From NCBI GenBank assembly GCA_036435485.1, contig CM071601.1, forward strand, positions 182,502,939 through 182,566,938: a stretch of 64,000 nt of DNA. Direction: 5' to 3'. Of the stretch, positions 23,330 through 35,063 are shown piece after piece (the stretch's first letter is position 1; every line of letters starts with the position of its first letter). The position numbers were made by a program, and so were the translations under genes. The notes below the pieces were generated by a model that worked only from the letters and a program-made list of their open reading frames with translations, did no database searches and was not told where the DNA came from. Source of the DNA: Saposhnikovia divaricata. Taxonomy: Eukaryota; Streptophyta; Magnoliopsida; Apiales; Apiaceae.

Positions 23330-26279
23330 TCAATATCAATATATATATATAAAGGAGGATACGCGGGAGTTTAGGTGGCGTCTCTAAGATCGTCCCAATC
23401 TATTTTTCTAATTTTCTAGATTTTAGGATTTAAAACACTAATAAATATAAAAATACAATTAACCTATTAGAAGTAGAATAGGTGTTCGAACTTATAGAGG
23501 AGAAGATTTCGAATTTATAGGGAATACATATGATTAGAAGTTCTATTGGAAGTATAATAAGTATTTCTAAGGCATACGATTAAAAGTTCTATTGGAAGTA
23601 GAATAGGAGTTCGAATTTATAGAAAATAAGAGTTCGAATTTATAGAAAAAAAAATATAAATAAAAGTTCTACTAGAAGTAAAATAGGTGTTTGAATATAT
23701 AGAGCAAACATATAATTAAATATTTTATAGAAAGTGCGATCTTCTTAAATTATATATTTTTATATAAGTTAATTATACTTATATTAAGAAAATTTATACA
23801 TAAATCCAATACTATTGTCATATAAAAGTCACCGTATTTAAAAAGAAAAGAATTGATGTGTTAACATAATAAAAGAACAATCTCACGGAGGAATCCTAAA
23901 TAAATACAGGAATATCTATAATATAAAGATAAAATAAGATTTGTTTTCATTTTCTAAAACTCCAAAAATTTTAGAAAGTCTAGAGAAAGTATAAATTGGA
24001 ATTCATTCTATTTTTTAGGTTTTGATTTTAAGGAAAAAAATTGTTGTGTAAGATAAGTATCATCAATATTATAATGAAGTTGGAATTTCGATCCCATACG
24101 AGAGCGGCTCGAAACGTGTTTAACGGGAAGACGGCTCACTATAAAAGATTGTACTAGCTATTAAAATATCATATTAATGTTATAAATTTTATTCTATTTT
24201 TAGGATTTGATTTTTATGGATAAACATTATCATACAAGTAATATATGTAAAAGTTAGGTTTTTGGTCTTAACGAGAGAGCGGATCAATAGTAATAATCGT
24301 GTTTAACAAGAAAGCGATTCATTAGATAAGACCGTATAAAAGGTGTTTAAATATATAAGTAATACATAAAATAAAATGTTTTATTGGAAGTAGAATACGT
24401 GGACGGTGGAGACGTCTTATACGATTTTTTAAAGCTATACATCTTTTTTCCTAGAAATCCTTTATTTTAACTTTTTTATACAAGTTAATTATAATTGCAT
24501 TACAAAAATATATCCATAAATGTAATATTATTCCCGTAACGAAAAGTCTTCGTATTTTAATTTTTTTATATGTTAAAATAATAGAAAGACATTCCCATGC
24601 GGAAACTGTAAATAAATACAAAAATCTATACTATACTATTATAAGCGAAATAGGGTATAATTGGTTGGTTGGTCGGTTGGTTAACACCTTCCCAAGAAGT
24701 TTGCTAACATATTCTAAAAATGAAAAAATAAATTAAAATACATATAAAATTTTATTTTACAAAATATAAACCACATATTTAACTTAATAACAAACTCTTT
24801 TAATTACACTTCAACTAATATTCAATTACATACCCTTTTAGTTATATTTGAGTTAAAATTCTTCATCTACACCCAACTTTTTTAGACTCTTTCCGTTACT
24901 TGGAAACCAAATATTTTCAAAATCAATTTAAATAATTTAATATCACATATTTATTAACAAATTTACAACAAATTTTAAATCAGAAAATTGAAAACAATCT
25001 AAAATAATATAATAAATAATAAAAATTTCACACAATTACAAATTAATATTAAATTCTATTTTAAAAAATATTACATTATTGATTATTATGAAATCATAAT
25101 TTGAAGGTATAATTGGTTGGTTGGTTGGTCGGTTAAAAAGTTTGCTAACACCATTCAAAAATGGAAAAAATAAATAAAATACATATAAAATTGTATTTTA
25201 CAAAAAATAATCCACATATTCAACTTAGTAACAAACTCTTTTAATTACATTCCAATTAATATTCAATTACACACTCTTTTGGTTATATTTGAGTTAAAAT
25301 TCTTCAGCTACACCAAACTTTTTTAGACTCTTTCAGTTATTTGGAAGCCAAATATTTTCAAAATAATTTTTAATAATTTTAATATCACATATTTATTAAC
25401 AAATTATAAATCGACAAAGTGAAAACAAGTTAAAACTATATAATAAACAATAAAAATTTCACACAATTACAAATTAATATTAAATTCTACTTTAAACAAA
25501 TATTACAATATGCATTATTATGAAATCATAATTTTGTGCTATTATAAAATCATAATTTGAATAAGATAATATCAACAAAAATTTGAATGTAAGTATATAC
25601 GACACTTCCATTTATATTTATATTATTATGACAAAATATAATCATAATTCGAATAATATATCATATAATTAAACGATTATTATTTAATAATATATATTAT
25701 GCCAATACTATATTAAGTAATATATATGAGATAAATAATTATTAAAATATAAATAAAAATAAAGTTAATTTTAGGAAAGCCGTGCATTGCACGGGTTATA
25801 GGCTAGTATCTATAATATACAAAAAATATAAGATGTATTTTCATCTTTTAAAACTCCATAAATATTAGAAAGTTTAAATAATATAAAAATTGAAATTTAC
25901 TCAATTTATATAATGAAGTTAGAATTTTGGTTTCAAATAAGAGCGGCTTGAAAGGTATTTAACAGGAGGACGGCTCGCTAGAAAAGATTGTATTAGCAAT
26001 TAGAATTTTATACCGAAGTTATAATTTTTTTTATTTTTATGGTTCGATTTTATGGATAAAAAATATTATATAAGTCTTTATAATATATGTTAAAGTTGGG
26101 ATTTCGGTTTTAACGAGATAGCGGCTCAATCGAAAGAATCGTATTTAACAAGAAATCTATTCATTAGAGAAGATTATTTAATTATTAAAATTTAATATTA
26201 ATATTATAAATAAACGTAAATGTATTGAATTTTTAAAAAATATTGTAATGTCGTCGCGAAGCACGGCTTTATCAACGAG
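23330..26279 (+). mobile_element. Non-autonomous Helitron, copy 2, in tandem and interrupted
   Basis: It starts directly after copy 1 with the same AAAGGAGGATACGCGGGAGTTTAGG head and ends with a decayed hairpin (GTCGCG AAG CACGGC) and CTTTATCAACGAG, the last four bases being CGAG instead of CTAG. A younger Helitron (24625-25806) sits inside it. Internal segments are partly duplicated (GAGAGCGGCTC-type blocks near 23165, 24100, 24280, 25940, 26110). The base after the end is T, and the sequence that follows is the array-unit promoter. Confidence 0.65.
24625..25806 (+). mobile_element. Nested Helitron, copy 3
   Basis: The 5' end TCTATACTATACTATTATAAG follows A at 24624. The 3' end has the hairpin CCGTGC ATT GCACGG, then GTTATAGGCTAG, followed by T at 25807. 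Joining the flanks gives AATACAAAAA/TATCTATAATATA, which matches the related empty sequence at about 23906 (AATACAGGAATATCTATAATATA). The insertion is therefore precise, between A and T. Inside, a segment of about 440 bp is directly duplicated (from GGTATAATTGGTTGGTTGG at about 24655 and again at about 25105). Confidence 0.8.
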
Positions 26280-26280
26280 T

Positions 26281-26522
26281 TGTTTTAAATAAATAATAAT
26301 ACAATTTATAAAAATTATAAATAAATAAAAAAAGAAAAAAGAACATTTTATATATATATTTTTTTACAACCTTTATAAAATTATTTTTAAAATACAAAAT
26401 AGATTAGGAAGTTGACAAAAAATCTCAAACACCAGCCCAGGCCCGTATATATTTAGGCAGAGGAGAGGGGGTCGGATAGAATAGAGTAACATACATAAAA
26501 TTAGGGCAAAATCGATTTACAA
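26281..26522 (+). promoter_or_regulatory. Promoter of the complete cystatin-like gene
   Basis: The sequence from TTGTTTTAAATAAATAA onward is homologous to the promoter of the array units. It starts exactly at the Helitron end, so only about 242 bp of the ancestral upstream sequence remains. TATATATTT is at 26446-26454, preceded by AGCCCAGGCCC (site II / TCP-like) and followed by a purine-rich leader. Unlike the array units, the second half of the CCCAG...CCCAGG block is missing. Confidence 0.65.
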
Positions 26523-28517
26523 ATGGTGAAGAAGAATGAGGCGGCGATCAAGGCGCGAAAGGTGGAATTTGATGTGACTGCCATGACGTTGGAAGAGTTT
26601 CGGGAACGCCAGAAGATGAAGGGAGAGTTGGAGACTAAGGGTTCTCATAAGCCAAAGATGAAAGCAGGTTTTTTAAAAAGATATACAGTGATTCTGTCGG
26701 AAGAAGAGGAATCGGAATTGGAGTTGGAGGAGGAGAAGGGGGGTAAAATAGATTTCAAATTGGTGATGAAGAATGAGGCGGAAACCCAGGCATCTCATAA
26801 GCGAAAGATTGTGAGTGCCGTGGAGGTTGATTCCCGCAAAGAACGTTTTTTAGCAAGAGAGAGTTGGACGAGGGAAAACCAGAGGATGAAGAGAGAGTTG
26901 GAGGAGAGGATTCCTTTGATTGATTTTTTAAGAAGTTTGAATTTTGCGAAAAATGTGTTTCCGAAGATTGTGAGGTTGCTTGAGGCCAAGGGGAATCTGA
27001 ACAAATTCGTTGAGAATTCAAGAGAGGCAGATTCTCATATAAACTGGAGGAAGCGGAAATTTGGAGATGGATTTGCGGTGGAGGAAGAGGAATCGGAAGA
27101 ATCGGATTTCGAGGAGGTGGTTTCGGAATCGGAGTTGGAGAATGCTGTCAAGTCTCCTCCAGTGGAGGTAAAAGATTTATCTTATTATTTTGGAAATGAT
27201 TCCGAGGAGTCGGAATCCGAGGAGGAGCCGGAATCCGAAGAGGATGTATTAGGGGATAGTGATCGTGAAGAGAAAGATTATGGCGTCAAATTCGTGGTAA
27301 AGAAACGCTCCAGGACTGTTACCAATCCCAAGGTTCCCCGAAAAATTTACTTCAGACGTAATGCTGGCAAACAACGTATTTCCACCACCAATTCTGTACT
27401 CCATGATCCGGACTTTCCTGTGGCTGCTATTTCCAAATTGGCTCTCAAAATCTATAATAGAATCCAGGTATATAATATGTGTCCTTTTTTATTTTTATTT
27501 TAAAAGCGTATGTATATATCATCATAATCCTCATCTTTTGCTTTCATTGTCATCACAAAATTGGCATACTCGGAAAAGTTATCTCTCCATAATAATTAAG
27601 AAAATAGATTAAAAAAAATAAGTATATGTATATAGAGGTTGATGCTTACAAAATAAAAACGTTGCAATTAGTGAAATTGAGCATAGATGCTTACTGTACA
27701 CTTAGCATAAACAAAGATAGAAAGTTACTGCACCAAATTTATGTAGTTCAAATTCGGAGTGATAAATCAAAATTGCCCTAGTGTTTTGGTTACATGTGCT
27801 CTCTCGGCATGTTTTGCTCACTAGAAAGGTACTCGTATGCCATTAGTTCCTGTATGCTATTAGTTCCTGTCAAAGGGTGAGCTAGGTCTCTGGAGTCACT
27901 CTGTCTGGATACTCCCCAAGACAGATTCAGGAATTTTCCGACAATTAGTTTTAAATTTTCATTAGCAAACCAAGAGGCAGATGATATAATATGGCTTTGT
28001 TGGAATCATGAAGTTCATGTAGTGCTTGTCAAAACATTTGAACAGTGTATCACAGTCAACATCAGCTTCCTTAATTCTGATCAGGTAAGGCCCCTACTGT
28101 TCTTTACGCAAAGTGCTCTATTCACCGATGCCAGGAACCAGATTTGTGATAAGAGTGATATATTTAATATGATAAGAGTGATATATTTAATAACTGCATC
28201 ATCGGTCTTATCTCTATATACGAGTAGGTCGAGATATAACAGTAGCACTGAGATCTTGCCTCTATCCCGATCATCTGTATTCTTTTTTCTTAAAGTTATA
28301 TCAAGATATAAAACCTTTTTTCAAGTTTTACTGACATAAGCCTAATTACTATCTAAATTAGTAAAGCCTTATTGTCATACTCATTGAAGCTCTATATTTC
28401 CATATATGCTTATGATGGGACACAATGGGTAACATTATAGTTTATACTGGATTTCAGCAATAAGAAATTTTGAAAAACTGTACTGGACTTCTTATATTCT
28501 TATAAGAAGTTTATACT

Positions 28518-28592
<75 letters not shown>

Positions 28593-28905
28593 CCTCTTTC
28601 TCTCTCCCCTCCCTCTCTCTCCCCCTCCCGCTCCCTCTCTCTCTCCCTCTCTCTCTCTCTCTCTAATATATATCTCTCTAATATATATATTTATATTGCA
28701 GAAAACAAAGTATAAATATGTTGGTTTGGTGAAGGCTTACAGCCAACCTGTTAATGGTTTCTATTTTTGGACTCGCTTTAAAGCCCGCTTGCGTGGTCAA
28801 GATGCCATCTACTTCCAAGCTAGCACATTTCAGGAAAGGCAAGATCCAGAATCAAATGTTGTTTATGTACGTTTTGAGTCCGTCTACCCTCTGCCCCCAA
28901 GGTGA
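26523..28905 (+). CDS. Complete cystatin-like gene, two exons (26523-27467, 28702-28905)
   Basis: Exon 1 has 315 codons and ends in phase 0 at CAG/GTATAT. Exon 2 follows acceptor TTTATATTGCAG, also phase 0, and ends at TGA 28903-28905, giving 382 residues. The N-terminal half (1-180) is charged and helix-prone with no family I recognise. Residues about 186-250 are Glu/Ser-rich, about 260-280 basic (KKRSRT...RKIYFRRN, possibly nuclear). AAISKLALKIYNRIQ (301-315) fits the cystatin helix, and exon 2 gives the strands YKYVGLVKA, FYFWTRFKARL and IYFQASTF. QPVNG at 330-334 matches the QxVxG loop used by cystatins to block papain-like proteases. There is no signal peptide. Array units look like internally deleted copies of this exon 1 (about 170 codons missing after the first few). 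The family assignment is by pattern only; inhibitory activity is unproven. Confidence 0.75.
28519..28676 (+). repeat. (CT)n microsatellite in the intron of the cystatin-like gene
   Basis: About 80 bases of pure CT are followed by imperfect CT/CCT repeats, ending 25 bases before the acceptor of exon 2. The homologous intron end at 14.6 kb lacks it. As a pyrimidine tract next to a 3' splice site it may affect splicing. Confidence 0.95.
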
Positions 28906-31790
28906 TTCCTTCTCTTTCATTCTCCTAATTACACCTGCCTGCATGTTTAAAATACTGTTGCAAAAGGAATGAAATGGTATAAAATCCAAATCGCTGATTG
29001 AATTCCATGCACACCTAGCTTATCCTACTCTTCTATGACATACATATTACAAGTACAAGTATATTGTATATATAACACCACAGCCGACTCTTCCATGCCC
29101 CCTTCTTATAACTTTTTTCCCTGTAAAATGCCAAACTCTTACAATGCACCCACCACTTATGAAGAGTAAATCAACAGTCCTGTTGCTTTTCATTCCTTGC
29201 CTTCATCCTTCTATCTTTTCATCCCTATCTCAGATACCATAAGTAACCTCCATGTAGTTACTTCAGGAGATTTTTACCATGTTTGATTTCTGTCCAATGG
29301 CAACGTTCTTTATTTTGATGCCTGTGCTTTTTGAGCTTTATGTTGTTGTTTTTTCCTTTTTTGCAGCTGAGCCGGTCACTTTGCTCCCCCCTGAGAAGTC
29401 TGTTCTTTCTGGCAGAAGCCTTATCTATCCATCTACCTATATTTCTATCTGCAAGTTATTTTGCCTAATGCTTATGTAACCAAGTATGTTTGCAAGACAA
29501 TGTTGGAGCCTATTGTTTATATAACTTATCTGTCATGCATTCTTTGCTACTAAAATATGATATATGGAAGACCAGCTGGTTCTTTTTATTCGTAACCACA
29601 TTTTGCCGATTGTTAATTTTAACACTACTATGAGCTCTATTATAAACCTTCTAACAAATGATAATTAAGAACAATGGATTCCTATCAATACATCTTCATA
29701 TTTTACTTTGGTATTAATACATGTTCTTTTTAGGAACCCTGTAACATTTTCTAATAATAAGAACAGAGAGCGCAACTAGTCGATCAATTTGGTTGGTTAA
29801 TTTTTACTAGTTCCCTGGTCTTAATCTTGAAGCTTTTGCTGTTAATGGGAGACTAAATTTTAAAATGCAAATCAAAATTATTACAGGCAAACAGCAATTA
29901 ATGCTGATGCTGCAGACCGTAGTTAATTTTTCAATCGTATGACCTTTAATGCAGCAGCTGCAAGTCAAATTTGCTCAAGGGGTGTGTGTTGAACCGGACT
30001 TGTGGAAGAGGGGGGTTCAGAATTCAAAAAAATGAAGTAATTGCCTAACATGAGTAAATGTCTACCAAAGCACTGTATTAGATGGATTAATAAAACATTA
30101 AGATGATGACAGTGGTACTAACCTAATTTGATCACAACAGAAATAAGCATGCTTTAAACCCAGAACAGTTAAAATCAAAGACCTACATCTTTCTCCGTCT
30201 TGCTCACTTTTGGCACAGGCCTGAGTTGCTACATCATATTTTGGAATTGTCGATTTCATTAGGATTTGGAGGGTTATGTGTTTGTAGCTAGTAACGGTAG
30301 AGTTTATGCATAACATAATACCCAAAATAATTTAGTTTATGCATAACATAACACCCAAAATAATTTACGACTTGCATTCAATTATCATTTCCAAATCATT
30401 ATTTTAGTTGTCACATGACCTAATTTAAATTCTTTGAAATTAGCTCTTCATAGTTCAAAATCGTAAACTTTTCTAGCCATAGTTTGTTATTTTTCAATTC
30501 TTGATATTGTATCTTGCATTTCCAAATCATTATTTTAGTTGTCACATGACCTAATTTAGATTTTTTTTGTTTTCCAATTTTTTTTAAATTAAGTTATAAA
30601 ATATTTTTGCTTTGAAAATTATCTCTTCTAAAAAATAATTATAAATCATGATGGTTGCCATTTATCATATGGTTTGCAAAAGATTATCATGGTGGTGGAT
30701 ATCATGTCAGGATGTATAAAATTTAGGTACCGCTACACGCCTACATTTGCTCCATTGTCAATAAAATTGCTAAAGCATTCAACTTTCATGGGGTGTTCTA
30801 TTATAATTTAACTCCAATTATTGGAGAATTACACAGAGCATATGCGCACACAGAAAGATTATGACACAGAAAGATTATGACACCTTAGAGAAGGAAAATA
30901 ATTTCTTATAGTGTGATGTACATATATGCATGAAGCATGTATGAAGTTATCAAATCAAAACATCCGATAGAATGTGCTATACATGTAATACACGCATCAT
31001 TTGGTTCCACGACTTATTGCTTGCACGTGTACATGTAAGAACTATCTATTTCAACTCTGATCTTCTTTACGGACGCTTCAGACAATTTTTTTACATTGAT
31101 GCTTTGGGAAGAATTATCATCAAGCACCGCACGTGTTGCTGGTCAGATATTTATTTATGCCTAGAGCTTCATGTATATATCATGCCGAAATTAATCCTCC
31201 AACATCTTCAATTCTTTTTGCTTCTGCAGCTACTGACCCGCATGGAAATACATAAACAAGTTTTATATTTTCACATATACATGTAACGGTATAAACAAGA
31301 GAATAGCAAAGAGTTAACACAGGATGCAATACCAAATGAGGCATAAAAAGGCGCGCACACACGCTATTAGGATCATAAACGTGGTAAAATTATTTGAGAG
31401 CAGGAATCTGTAAGCCTAATACAACTGGAAGCCTGGCTAAATCAAGATTGGAAGACAACTACTGTACATATTAGGTGTCTTCTTACAAGAAAAACTTGTA
31501 TACATTTGAAAATACAAAAAGTGGCTTACACAGATAGAAGTAATGATTAGGTACCTTATGGCTTATATAGAAGTAATGATTTTGTTCATCGTTTTAATGC
31601 TTTTGAAGGGCCTCTTAAGGAAGCTTCTACGCTTATACTTCTTCACTCTGCTTTAATTACAACTCGCAACAACCAGGTGGACGTGGGATATTATATCATT
31701 TTCTTTTGTCACATTCAAACAGCACATATATTTACTTCTCAAATAAAAAATTACAAGCTATTTAGCTTAAAAAATAAATTACAAGCTAAG
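28906..31790 (+). repeat. 3' flank of the complete gene (duplicate of 14.8-16.2 kb, with 1.4 kb extra)
   Basis: 28906-29818 and 31220-31790 match the left flank. The intervening 29820-31220 is unique here and contains small local duplications (TTTATGCATAACATAA, 30302-30368, two copies; TTTCCAAATCATTATTTTAG, 30386 and 30519). No ORF or RNA gene is supported in this stretch. Confidence 0.65.
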
Positions 31791-32157
31791 AGAAATGCAG
31801 TTGCAGCCCACAGGGGTGACACTCACAGTCAATAATATTAAATAAATTTAGACAACATTTTAATAATTTATGTTCTAGTCACTATGAACCCCTTGCTTGC
31901 TCACAAATGAAAAGTACCATATTCAATTCCCTATTAAGTTTCTTTATCTTAATAATGTTTTCGTTTTAAACCATTAAGCATACATATAAAAACATAAATT
32001 TTAAAATGTACATCAATATACTAATAAAATGTGGTTCAAAAAACTACTTTTTTGTAAAAAGGAAATATGCAAGCACAATCTATGTTTCCGGAATAGGTTT
32101 TCATTGCATGAAGTTTGGAATGTAGTGTACAAGATATGGAAATTTTCTTTTCTATAC
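31791..32157. other. AT-rich DNA between the duplicated flank and the minus-strand gene
   Basis: No coding or structural feature is recognised. It should hold the 3' end of the DYAD/papain-like gene, but no final exon or clear poly(A) signal could be identified. Confidence 0.4.
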
Positions 32158-33654
32158 CTTTCTCCAGTCCATATTCATCCAGCTTTGTCCAAATCATCTC
32201 TTGCCTAAAAAACAATTAAATTTTAAATAACAATATTATATATATACATATGAGTAGCATTCTATGGGAAACCCTTATATAAAGTCCAAGGGTGAACAAC
32301 TTTATAGACAATAGGATACATATATTCATCTCATTATTTATCAAATATAATAATAAATTTTAATTAGTAAATTCAAAAACAAAATTATGCTACTTTTTTT
32401 TTTGAAGAATCGTTGAGAATCACTCAAATCGTCCAGAATGATTCTATGGTAGAATCAAAGTTATCCAAAATAATTCTATAATAGAAAGAAATTTAAAATT
32501 AAATTTTTCGTTAAAGTTTCAAGTGTTAAATTTTTGTGAAGCTTATGTATGGTTAGTATCCTATACTAGAATCAAATTTTATGTCTTGTGAAACATAGTT
32601 CTATAATTATTTAAGAGATTTTATAATAAAATCAGTGGTTCTCCCTTGATTTCTATATAAGATGAGGGTTCTCTCCGAAACAATGTCCTATATTTATATA
32701 TATTGTAGTTGTGATTTTTATTGATGCATACCATTTAGTGACGGTCACCTCATCTCCATCATCTTTAACACTTTCATTGAAGCAGCTAGCGCCTATAAAT
32801 AAATAAACAAATCAGAGTTACTTACTTAGGTTTCATAGCTCAAATGAAAAAGAAAGATCATACAATACTTTACACAATTTAATAATTTCTTACAGAAGAC
32901 AAAAAAGTTGGAAAAATAATACCAAGATAGTGAAGGTCTGAATCAATCTTCTCATCAATCTAATAGTCAAAATAACACCACAATTCAAACCAGCTGGCTA
33001 ACTTTAAATAAACTGAAAATTATACATCTAGGAAATAATATTAAGTAATAAAGCAATTTAACAGATGTAATGTTTTCTCACTGATTGTATTCCAAACACT
33101 GAATATTGAAGATTCTGAAGGCATTTCCCCTTGTTTTCCTAAAGCACACAACAAGAGAAAATTAATGCAGGACCACAAGACAAAACTAACTCATAAACAT
33201 GCTTTGTAAAGCAAATATAGTTTACCATATCTGAAAGTGCATATAATGATTTCAAGTATTTCTGATCAGCACTCCTGCAAATGATTTGAAATTTATAATA
33301 AAGAGGTTCAATTAGCACTAACTAATAAAACTTGCAAATATATATATGAAAAACTCACCTGTTAGTTAAAAGAAAAAGCACAAGGGACTCCTTTTTGAGT
33401 TTTAGTTCCAACTCCTTCGCACTGCTGGCATAGCTCCCCTATTCATGTAATAGTGAACGTCAAATTTGCAAGTTTAAATTTTAAATAGATTAGCCCACTA
33501 CATAAATAGTTGACATACAAAGAACTAAACTCACCAAGTCCTTAGAAATAAAAATAAAATCTGCATGTCGACAATGAGTTGAATGGCCACTTGCGTGTGC
33601 ACAATTTGTCAAAGGAGCACTGGCATATTTCTCGTTAGATCTCTCAACAAAGTC
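32158..33654 (-). CDS. Downstream exons of the DYAD/papain-like gene, function unknown
   Basis: Minus-strand exons bounded by consensus splice sites: 33654-33535 (DFVERSNEKYASAP...FIFISKDL), 33438-33359 (GSYASSAKELELKLKK...), 33274-33226 (SADQKYLKSLYALSDM), 33138-33082, 32792-32732 and 32204-32158. The first three continue the papain-like exon in matching phases. The last three share one good frame (...SSIFSVWNTIS, ASCFNESVKDDGDEV, QEMIWTKLDEYGLEK) that is one base out of step with 33226. In the strict frame the reading stops at TGA in exon 32792. Either a splice site is misplaced or a frameshift has occurred. I do not recognise the family. Confidence 0.45.
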
Positions 33655-34110
33655 CTGAAAAACATAACCAAAAAATTTGTGAATTGCAACTTTGGTTCAA
33701 ACACAGTTTGTACCAGTGCTTTGACCCAAAACAGTTTTCTTATCTTGACAGTAGGTGATTGTCGGGTAAATTGAAACTTTTTACAACTAGTAATTATACC
33801 CACTTCCCCTATAAACTTCACATCTTAAAATATATAATAATGAGCTCTATTTTATATCCTACTTTTCATCAATTCATCAAACAAATAAACACTAACTAAA
33901 AGCTTCTCAAGCTCCTTGTTATTACAACCAGTAGAATAAGTCTGCTATATTTTAGATCTTTTTAAACCTAATTGCATTTATTCTAACTCTGCATCCTAAC
34001 AAATAATCACAGGATCAGCTAATAATCTATGCTAATACATTGATTTCAAATTTGAATTTCAAATATAAAAATAAAATCAGTACAATAGAATACAAAGTTT
34101 AAGTTAATAC

Positions 34111-35063
34111 CTCTGCAAGTTTCTTGGACTTATTTGTAGTATAGAAGACCATGATTCTCTTTGGCGGTTTTGGTCCCATACAGTATACATCTCCACTAAT
34201 GTATGTAAACTCTCTGACTTGACGAACCGCAATATAAGCACGACCTTTTCCCCTTCCTGCCCATTTAGAGGTCCACGAATTTTTTATTCTAAAAAATTCG
34301 TGGCCTTGATATTCTCCATACCCCTCGATCAAAATAAAATGATCTGGCTTTCCACTTAAACTCTGATCAAAAATGCCCTGAAAAGATATGTTTGTACAAC
34401 ATGAAACCAACAATCAAAACAACAAACATGTATGAAACAACTTTTTTTTATGGTGACACTTACTTTTCCATCAAAATTCTCAAACGCTTTACTTGCCCAA
34501 ATCATGCCATTGATGGGTCGTTTTTCTTTCAATGCCTTCTTGACAATTTGAAGGACCTTTTTTGCATTTGCATCAGAATTTTCTATCACTAGGTGATTGA
34601 ACTTGTCAAATGAAAATCTTTGCTTAGGCTGACCATCTATGTACTTGGATCTCATCTTTTCATATTCTTCAACATTTTGGTGTTTAAATGTCATGCAACA
34701 TGCCCGTTTGAGTGGATAATTACCTTCCAGGTGTATTCCATTCTCTTTGACAAGATGATATATATCAGGCATAGCAACTGGTTGAGAGTGCCCATCATCA
34801 TGTAATCTGACTTGTCTTCGGAGAGTTTTGTTGATAGCATAAGCAGGCTCCTGAAGCTTTAACTAGTCTATTGGCTCCTGTGCTGCTATCACTAGTCTAA
34901 AAGTTTGACGTTTTAAAGAGTATGCGAGTCCAATGGTATCAGCAGCACTAATTGAACCACAAATAAGATAATCTCCTTGGTCAGCAACAGGTATACTGAA
35001 CCTCTCATTCCCCTTGAGTATATCGATCTCTAAATGATCATCCAAATTGATATCATCATCAAT
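34111..35063 (-). pseudogene. Papain-like cysteine protease (C1A) exons with one in-frame stop
   Basis: Two exons: 35063-34464 (200 codons) and 34377-34111 (89 codons), both phase 0. The first has PVADQGDYLICGSISAAD, matching the papain QGxCGSCWAFS region: oxyanion Gln and catalytic Cys (codon 34961-34959) are kept, while Trp after Cys is Gly. SLKRQTFRLVIAAQEP corresponds to the SEQELVDC region, but a TAG stands at 34865-34863, after which the frame continues (LKLQEPAYAINKTL). The second exon has PDHFILIEGYG (catalytic His, codon 34341) and FRIKNSWTSKWAGRGKGRAYI (catalytic Asn, codon 34281). There is no prodomain and no signal peptide before it. Upstream exons in the same phase are DYAD-like instead. 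With the stop it is best called a pseudogene, although the otherwise clean frame suggests a recent lesion. Confidence 0.75.

Noticed and set aside
26755..27021. Minus-strand frames of 69-88 codons inside exon 1 of the complete gene
   Set aside because: Shadows of the purine-rich coding strand.
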